Shown here: one piece after another, positions 1 through 4,536 of the stretch | Layout: every line of letters begins with the position of its first letter | Position numbering within the stretch: the stretch's first letter is position 1 | NCBI GenBank assembly: GCA_040902705.1 | Contig: JBBDWT010000073.1 | Location: forward strand, 1 to 5,729 | Direction: 5' to 3' | DNA length: 5,729 bases | Source: DATBSK01 sp040902705 | GTDB lineage: Bacteria > Actinomycetota > Acidimicrobiia > IMCC26256 > PALSA-555 | Notes under the pieces: model-generated | Databases searched by the model: none | Told to the model about the DNA's origin: nothing | The model's input: the letters and a program-made list of their open reading frames with translations, nothing else | Made by a program: the position numbers and the translations under genes

Positions 1-146
1 CGCAGGTGCTCAACGCGCTCGTCGAGCGCAACGGGTTCGATCCCGAGCACGTCGACGAGCTCGAACGTCGCGACCAGAGCACTGCCCTGGTCACCATGTG
101 CACCGGTGGCGGCATGGGCACCGCGACCATCATCGAGCGGGTCTGA
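1..146 (+). CDS. Thiolase (acetyl-CoA acetyltransferase family), C-terminal fragment
   Basis: The first complete codon is at base 3 and the frame runs 47 codons to a TGA at 144-146. The 5' part lies outside the window. The visible end contains the thiolase C-terminal active-site signature, seen here as MCTGGGMGTATIIERV. The cysteine encoded at 99-101 corresponds to the second catalytic cysteine of the family, which acts as acid/base in the Claisen condensation or the reverse thiolytic cleavage of beta-ketoacyl-CoA. The preceding ERRDQSTALVTM stretch resembles the end of actinobacterial degradative thiolases such as the FadA5-like group, but 47 residues do not fix the substrate. A short acidic stretch (residues NGFDPEHVDE) precedes it and may be a small loop insertion relative to other thiolases. 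The enzyme is expected to be cytosolic and to serve fatty-acid or sterol side-chain breakdown. The VOC gene starts 28 bases downstream on the same strand. I am confident of the family and not of the subfamily. Confidence 0.9.
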   Translation, partial: QVLNALVERNGFDPEHVDELERRDQSTALVTMCTGGGMGTATIIERV

Positions 147-174
147 TCGGACGTCGGGCCCGCACGGTGTCCAC

Positions 175-1113
175 ATGAGCGACGACCAGCACTCGCCCGT
201 CGCCGCGCGTCGGTTCCTGCACTGCTGCTACTGCTGCCGCGACGCCGACGCGGCGACGCGATTCTTCTGCGACGTGTTGGGGCTCGAGCTGCAGATGCGC
301 AGCACGGCCGACCGCGTCGACGGTCGCCAGATGGGGTTCCCCGGCGACGTCGAGACCGATGCGTGCTTCGTCTACGACCGCCGCGGTCCCCGGGTCAGCC
401 CGGCGATCGAGGTACAGGCGTGGATCGATCCGCCGACGGTTGGTCAGCCGTACGCCGCCGCGCACGACGTCGGGCTCCAGGCGCTCGGGATCGGCGTCCC
501 CGATCTCGACGCCGCGCTCGAGCGGCTCGCGGGGTCGGGCTCGGTCGTCCTCGGCCGTACCGATGCGGCGTCACCGATCTCCCCCACGTCCGCGATCGTT
601 CGGGACCCGACGGGGGTGATCATCGACGTCGTCGAGTCGCGCACGGCCGGTGAGGACACGCGCATGACGCACCTCCGCGCGACGTGCTCCGACCTCGATC
701 GTTCGGTCGCGTGGTATGTGGCGCTCGGCTTCGACGTCACCGACGAGCACCGCCGGGTGCGGCTGCCGGGCGAGCCGTTCGACATCGACGGCGCGGCGAC
801 CGCGTCGGTCGCGCGTCTGCGCCTCCCCGACGAGCCCTTCGGGTTGGTGCTCGTCGAGTGGCACGATCCGCCATCGACGGGCGTGCCGTACGACGTCGGG
901 AACCACGCGGGCTTGTACCGATTCGCGATCGGTGTCGACGACGCGCGCGCCGCGTACGACGCGTTGGTCCGCGCCGGTCTCGCGGTCCTCGGCCCTCCCG
1001 AGCTCGTGGAGCTTCCCGGGACGAACGTGCCGGAGATGTGGATCGCGTTCCTCGCCGACCCCGACGGAATGACGATCGAGCTCGTCGAGCGGCCGCGCTC
1101 GGCCTTCCGCTAG
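175..1113 (+). CDS. Two-domain VOC (glyoxalase/bleomycin resistance/dioxygenase fold) protein
   Basis: This 312-residue protein is made of two vicinal-oxygen-chelate modules, about residues 12-155 and 164-306. Each module shows the same series of motifs: WIDPPTVGQPY at 83-93 matches WHDPPSTGVPY at 229-239; HDVGL at 97-101 matches NHAGL at 243-247; IGVPDLDAALERL at 106-118 matches IGVDDARAAYDAL at 252-264. Each ends with the usual DPxG turn (144-147 and 295-298) before the last strand. Possible metal ligands are His16 and His166 on the first strands and Glu302 on the last strand of module 2; module 1 has Asp151 at the equivalent place. The usual second histidine before the (V/I)xDxxxA segment is absent in both modules, so metal-dependent catalysis is uncertain. 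A Cys-rich cluster, CCYCC, occupies residues 17-21. I chose the ATG at 175 because the earlier in-frame ATG at 106 lies inside the thiolase gene and adds residues unlike a VOC domain. No strong Shine-Dalgarno is visible. The gene probably shares a transcript with the thiolase. Substrate unknown. Confidence 0.85.
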   Translation: MSDDQHSPVAARRFLHCCYCCRDADAATRFFCDVLGLELQMRSTADRVDGRQMGFPGDVETDACFVYDRRGPRVSPAIEVQAWIDPPTVGQPYAAAHDVGLQALGIGVPDLDAALERLAGSGSVVLGRTDAASPISPTSAIVRDPTGVIIDVVESRTAGEDTRMTHLRATCSDLDRSVAWYVALGFDVTDEHRRVRLPGEPFDIDGAATASVARLRLPDEPFGLVLVEWHDPPSTGVPYDVGNHAGLYRFAIGVDDARAAYDALVRAGLAVLGPPELVELPGTNVPEMWIAFLADPDGMTIELVERPRSAFR

Positions 1114-2123
1114 CGGTCCGAGGCGATCTCGTCGAGCAGCACCTCGACATCGGCGAGACCCCGCAACACGTCGTTGAGGTGCGTGCAGGTGGTGGTGCCG
1201 ACAAAGGTCTTCCGCACGTGGGCGCGCAGGTCCGCGAGACCGTGGCCCTTCAGTCGCTCGGCGCTGGCGACAGCCGCCGGGCACTCCATCCACGGGAGGA
1301 CGTCAGGCGTCGCGGCGATGTCGACGATGGTCCGCGTCGCCGCGTCGACCGTCGCCGCGACGGTGTACTCGTGCAACACGATCTCGACTCCGTCGCCGTC
1401 AACATGGCTGTCGCGCATGAACGCGTCGATCACGTGGAGCCCACCGGCCTCGGACGGAGCGGTCACGTCGATTCGGCGGAGACGCCGCATCCCGTTGGGC
1501 GGGAGGACCGGCAGCTCGTGGAACGCGATCGGGTCGTCGGCGGGCTCGAGCCGCGGCGCCCGGGGACCGAGCGGCGTGGGGTTCTGCCCGTGCTCCCGGA
1601 TCAGCTGCATCATGCTGCCGTCGGTGGCCCACCCGGCGCAGAGATCCGCGGTCATGGCGAGATGGTCGGGATTCGTCTTCGTACCGGCCAGATCCGTCGA
1701 GAGCAGTGCGTAGCCGGACACGAGCGACGCGCCGGACAGGTCGTCGAGGAGCAGGTACAGCAAGCTCCGCCGGTCACGCTCGTCGGGCGCGGCCGCCTCG
1801 ACCTTGCCGCGGAACCCGCGACCGACCACCGCCCCCGTCAGCACGTCGAGGTCGGCGACTGCGGGTCGGCCGCTGATCGCACGCAGCTCGCGCGAGGCAC
1901 CGTCGACCTCCGCCTCCACCTCTGCCTCGCCCACGACGACCGCATCGCCCGAAGCGTCGGTCACCAGGTCGCGGGCGCGGCCGACCATCACCATGCGACC
2001 GGTCAGGCCGTCAGGCCTCGTCGTGTCGATGCTCGTCGTCCGGCGCACAGATCGCACCTGCCGCACCGGGGTCGAGGTCGCCGGGTCGTGCGGGCCGGCG
2101 ACGCTTGGGTCGTGGAGAGGCAC
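1110..2123 (-). CDS. DUF2889 domain-containing protein
   Basis: This 337-residue protein reads from a GTG at 2123 to a TAG at 1112-1110. The C-terminal half (about 213-330) matches my recollection of DUF2889: an RRID(V) start, a beta-rich middle, a PWMEC segment at 277-281, and a closing TTCTHLNDVLRGL at 311-323 with the family's Cys-Thr-His-Leu motif (Cys313, His315). The N-terminal half (about 24-130) repeats the same layout in degenerate form, beginning RRTTSIDTTRPDGL at 27-40. It lacks the Cys/His pair, having SLLYLLLDDL at 120-129. The middle segment (about 140-210) is a linker-like stretch with several Met, Pro and charged residues. There is no signal peptide or membrane segment, so the protein is probably cytosolic. 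The biochemical role of DUF2889 is not known to me. The GTG is the first possible start after an in-frame stop; later GTGs at codons 20, 23 and 26 are possible because recognisable sequence only begins near residue 24. It follows the methyltransferase by 26 bases and is probably co-transcribed with it. Confidence 0.82.
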   Translation of the reverse strand: MPLHDPSVAGPHDPATSTPVRQVRSVRRTTSIDTTRPDGLTGRMVMVGRARDLVTDASGDAVVVGEAEVEAEVDGASRELRAISGRPAVADLDVLTGAVVGRGFRGKVEAAAPDERDRRSLLYLLLDDLSGASLVSGYALLSTDLAGTKTNPDHLAMTADLCAGWATDGSMMQLIREHGQNPTPLGPRAPRLEPADDPIAFHELPVLPPNGMRRLRRIDVTAPSEAGGLHVIDAFMRDSHVDGDGVEIVLHEYTVAATVDAATRTIVDIAATPDVLPWMECPAAVASAERLKGHGLADLRAHVRKTFVGTTTCTHLNDVLRGLADVEVLLDEIASDR

Positions 2124-2149
2124 GGCGGCAGTCTAAGGACGGCGCGTCG

Positions 2150-2728
2150 TCAGGCTGGACCTCCGGCACGCGCCGGGCGATGCGCCGACACTGCGTACCC
2201 GTCGCCGACCGCAAACGGAGCGCGGTCCCACGTCGACCAGCGATCGACGAGCTCGAGTCCTGCCGCCCGGCAGGCCTCGTCGTACTCGTCGAGCCCGTAC
2301 CCGCGTCCGAGCTGGAAGCCGCAGACGAGCGCACCGTCGGGACCGACGTGACGAGCACAACCCGCGACGACCGCCCGCTGCGTCCCCGCCGGCGTGAACA
2401 GCGGGACGTTGCCGGCCATGAGCACAACGTCGAACGTGTCGTCGAGCGCGAGCGTCGCGAGGTCGCACACGTGCCAGGCGAGCCCAGGATCGCGTCGGCG
2501 CGCCTCGGCGATCATCGAAGGATCGGCGTCGACGCCGACGACTGCAATACCTCGCGCCGACAGCTCACGCGCGACACGCCCGGTGCCGCAGCCCGCATCA
2601 AGGACCGACGCGGGTTCGAGGCCCATCACGAAGTCGGCCTCGCCGTGCACGTCCGCGCCCGTCGCGGCGAGCGCGTCGAACCTCCGCTGGTACTGCTCGC
2701 CGTCCCAAGCGTCAGGGTCGGGGCTCAT
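2150..2728 (-). CDS. Class I SAM-dependent methyltransferase
   Basis: This 192-residue cytosolic protein has a Rossmann-type methyltransferase core. Motif I is VLDAGCGTGRVA (residues 42-53), the glycine-rich loop that binds S-adenosylmethionine. The second strand ends in VVGVDADPSMIAEARRR, where Asp67 is positioned to bind the ribose hydroxyls. CDL at 88-90 fits the residue that contacts the adenine, and FDVVLMAGNVPLFT at 99-112 is the motif IV strand and following segment. The remaining C-terminal part is short, with a GFQLGRGY stretch near 137-144, so the substrate-binding region is minimal. The ATG start overlaps the stop of the upstream glycosyltransferase in the arrangement ATGA (2728-2725), which indicates translational coupling. 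An open frame extends far upstream of this ATG, but there it is only antiparallel noise within the glycosyltransferase gene. The acceptor cannot be told from sequence; the glycosyltransferase neighbour makes a sugar or glycolipid hydroxyl or carboxyl a reasonable guess. A small-molecule methyltransferase is equally possible. Confidence 0.9.
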   Translation of the reverse strand: MSPDPDAWDGEQYQRRFDALAATGADVHGEADFVMGLEPASVLDAGCGTGRVARELSARGIAVVGVDADPSMIAEARRRDPGLAWHVCDLATLALDDTFDVVLMAGNVPLFTPAGTQRAVVAGCARHVGPDGALVCGFQLGRGYGLDEYDEACRAAGLELVDRWSTWDRAPFAVGDGYAVSAHRPARAGGPA

Positions 2729-4245
2729 CCTTCGAGCCGGCGTGCGTGATGCTCGATCGCGGCGACGTACGCGGCCTCGAAGCGCGTCACGAGCCCTTCC
2801 CACGACAGCTCGGCGCGAGCATGGTCGAGCGCGTTCGCGCCACGCTGCACCCGTTCCGCCGGGTCGTTCACCGCCGCCACGATCGCGTCGGCCAGCAAGT
2901 CGACATCGTCGGGCGGCACGAGCCAGCCCGTCGGTCGCGACTCGTCGACGTTGACCATCGACGGGAGCCCGCCGCTTCGGCACGCGATGACCGGGAGGCC
3001 GACGGCCATCGCCTCCAGTGGCGTCTGCGGGTACGAGTCGTTCACCGCCGCCATCACCAGGCCATCGCACTCTGCGAGCCCCGCGGGGAGGTCGTCGTGG
3101 CCGCGCCACCCGGTGAAGAAGATCCCATCCGTCCCGACCTCCGCCGCGACGGTCGCGGGGTGCTCGCCCTCCCATTCGCCGGGATGCCCACCCCAGATCA
3201 CGAGCGAACCCCGCCGCTCGAACCGGTCGCGGGCCCGCGCGAACGCGCGGATCAAGGTGGGCAGGCGTTTGGCGGCGGTGAACCGGCCGACGTAGAGCAG
3301 CACGGTCGCGTCGGCGTCGACGCCGAGCAGCCGGTCGAGATCCTGCTCGCGGTACACGAGCGTTCCCGGCGGACGGCCTTCGGTCCACCCGCGCGCGTCG
3401 TCGAGGAGCCAGTGCCGGAATGCCGATCGGCGGTCTCCGCGGCTCCGCGGAACCGGGTGGAAGAGCTCGAGGTCCACACCGTTCGGGATGGCGGTGACGT
3501 CGTCGGGATCGACGCCGAGCAGCGCGATCGCGCTGTCCCGATCCTTCGGCGAGACGGTGATGAGGTGATCTGCCGTCCGCGCCTGCTCCCGCAAGCGGTC
3601 GGCCCAGAAGGCACCGTGTCGCCAGCGGTCCCAGCGCGTCGTGCGCAGCAGCTCGTCCTGTCGTTCGTCGAGGTCGCGCGCGTCGCCGCCGACTCCGGCC
3701 TCGGCGGCCACGGGCATCGTGGCGAGCGTCTCGCCCAGCGCGGCGGCCAGGGCGGCTCGCTCCGCGATCGCTTCGAACAGCTTCACCTCGGTCCCGTGCA
3801 GGTGCACGACGAGCGGCGTCTCGGGCCAATGCCGGTGGGCTGCGTCGAGCTGCGGAGTGAGGTGGTGGAGGTGGAACACCTCGGCGCGGTCCGCCCCGGC
3901 GTCGCGCAGTGGCTCGTCCCACACCGCGGCGAAGTGGTCCGCGAGCACGGGATCGACCGAGGCGAGCACCGCGTCGGCGACGCCATCGCGATCTTCGTAC
4001 GAGGGCTGCATCGGCACGGATGCCGCGAACGCGTCACCGCCATCGGCGAAGGCCTGCGCCGCCGCCGTGTAGTCGAGGGCGTGCACGTCGAGCGCGTCGA
4101 AGAAGGTCGCGGCGTGCGTCTCGTCACCCGGATCGCCGAGAGACCCGACCGCCAGGCCGACCGACCATCCGGCCGAGGTCAGCGACCGGGTGAGAGAGCG
4201 CGTGACGTACGCCGAACCACCGCGCGGGTAGAACACCAGCCCCAT
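2725..4245 (-). CDS. GT4-type glycosyltransferase (GT-B fold)
   Basis: With the start chosen here the protein has 506 residues. It transfers a sugar from a nucleotide donor with retention, as known for family GT4. The N-terminal domain opens with a strand and glycine loop, LVFYPRGGSAYVTRSL, and contains HLHHLTP (125-131) and VVHLHGTE (146-153), typical of the acceptor-side Rossmann domain. The donor domain has IPNGVDLELFHP (253-264), VLLYVGRFTAAKR (315-327, with the Arg and Lys that contact donor phosphates), GIFFTGW (374-380), and NDSYPQTPLEAMAVGLPVIA (402-421). In that last motif the usual E-x7-E pair is Asp403-x7-Glu411. The protein is about 100 residues longer than common GT4 enzymes, with extra sequence near 155-220 and 265-305. 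The ATG at 4245 has GAGGA nine bases upstream and begins just before the first strand. An ATG at 4266 and one at 4365 are in frame, but the latter adds a low-complexity leader. There is no signal peptide; a cytosolic or membrane-associated site is likely. The gene is coupled to the methyltransferase downstream. Sugar and acceptor unknown. Confidence 0.88.
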   Translation of the reverse strand: MGLVFYPRGGSAYVTRSLTRSLTSAGWSVGLAVGSLGDPGDETHAATFFDALDVHALDYTAAAQAFADGGDAFAASVPMQPSYEDRDGVADAVLASVDPVLADHFAAVWDEPLRDAGADRAEVFHLHHLTPQLDAAHRHWPETPLVVHLHGTEVKLFEAIAERAALAAALGETLATMPVAAEAGVGGDARDLDERQDELLRTTRWDRWRHGAFWADRLREQARTADHLITVSPKDRDSAIALLGVDPDDVTAIPNGVDLELFHPVPRSRGDRRSAFRHWLLDDARGWTEGRPPGTLVYREQDLDRLLGVDADATVLLYVGRFTAAKRLPTLIRAFARARDRFERRGSLVIWGGHPGEWEGEHPATVAAEVGTDGIFFTGWRGHDDLPAGLAECDGLVMAAVNDSYPQTPLEAMAVGLPVIACRSGGLPSMVNVDESRPTGWLVPPDDVDLLADAIVAAVNDPAERVQRGANALDHARAELSWEGLVTRFEAAYVAAIEHHARRLEG

Positions 4246-4289
4246 CACGACGTGTCCTCGTTGCATCGCCACGGACTGGAGAGCTCCGG

Positions 4290-4424
4290 CTACCCGGCGA
4301 ACCGCGGGGAGACCGGGATCGGTTGCACGGTCGGCGCCGCGTCGGCAGGGTCCGCGATCGCCCACGCGCGGGCCACCGTCCCGACGCCGAGCACAAGCCG
4401 GCCCCAGTGGGCCCGACGAGTCAT
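4290..4424 (-). CDS. Doubtful small ORF, 44 codons, unknown product
   Basis: An ATG at 4424 opens a 44-codon frame ending in TAG at 4292-4290. The predicted peptide begins MTRRAHWGRLVLGVGTVARA, basic then mildly hydrophobic (about residues 8-24), followed by an Ala/Asp/Pro-rich tail. It lies alone in the gap between the acyl-CoA dehydrogenase and the glycosyltransferase, in the same orientation, ending 23 bases before the glycosyltransferase's upstream candidate ATG at 4266. Nothing resembling a Shine-Dalgarno precedes the ATG; the upstream bases are TGGTGCGGGCGCTGTG. I recognise no family. In DNA this rich in GC, open frames of this length arise by chance, so it may be a small peptide, the remnant of a longer gene, or noise. 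Confidence 0.22.
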   Translation of the reverse strand: MTRRAHWGRLVLGVGTVARAWAIADPADAAPTVQPIPVSPRFAG

Positions 4425-4455
4425 CACAGCGCCCGCACCATCCGATCCCCCGCCT

Positions 4456-4499
4456 CCGCCGAAGCGGCCGACGCTACTGCTGCACGGGCCGAAGACGGC
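4456..4499 (-). terminator. Pair of short hairpins downstream of the acyl-CoA dehydrogenase, possible terminator
   Basis: On the minus strand, just past the acyl-CoA dehydrogenase stop, two small inverted repeats lie close together. The first is GCCG-TCTT-CGGC at 4499-4488. The second is CCGC-TTCG-GCGG at 4467-4456, which would form a four-pair stem closed by the very stable C(UUCG)G tetraloop. There is no run of T after either, so this is not a classical intrinsic terminator. In GC-rich actinobacteria U-less hairpins can contribute to termination. Stems of four pairs are short enough to occur by chance at this base composition. Confidence 0.25.
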
Positions 4500-4536
4500 G
4501 CGAAGGGGCGGCTCGGTCGGGATGCGCGTCGCTTCC

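Larger units (their letters stand above)
4246..4536. other. Non-coding gap between acyl-CoA dehydrogenase and glycosyltransferase
   Basis: This 291-base stretch is the only sizeable gap in the window. It holds the doubtful 44-codon ORF, the two short hairpins listed separately, and the GAGGA ribosome-binding site of the glycosyltransferase at its left end. I looked for a promoter reading toward the glycosyltransferase and found only a lone TAGCGT (minus strand, near 4474) without a matching -35 element. A promoter for the glycosyltransferase-methyltransferase-DUF2889 group would be expected here, but I cannot place it. Confidence 0.5.

Noticed and set aside
106..174. Earlier ATG at 106 as the VOC start
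   Set aside because: It lies inside the thiolase coding region, and the added 23 residues are low-complexity and unlike a VOC domain.
684..2351. A 555-codon plus-strand open frame crossing the VOC and DUF2889 genes
   Set aside because: It is Arg-rich, has no recognisable motif, and is the opposite-strand or shifted frame of two genes with clear family motifs. Long chance frames are expected at this GC content.
2150..3922. A 590-codon minus-strand frame that would make the methyltransferase a long fusion
   Set aside because: The upstream 398 residues are Arg/Ala/Pro-rich noise overlapping the glycosyltransferase in another frame. The methyltransferase core begins right after the ATG at 2728, which also fits the ATGA coupling.
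4246..4365. Starts at 4365 or 4266 for the glycosyltransferase
   Set aside because: The first adds a non-conserved Arg-rich leader that overlaps the intergenic gap. The second remains possible but lacks a well-spaced ribosome-binding site, whereas 4245 has GAGGA nine bases upstream.
4468..4500. A promoter with TAGCGT as -10 in the gap, minus strand
   Set aside because: No acceptable -35 element sits 16-18 bases upstream, and a single TAnnnT match is expected by chance.
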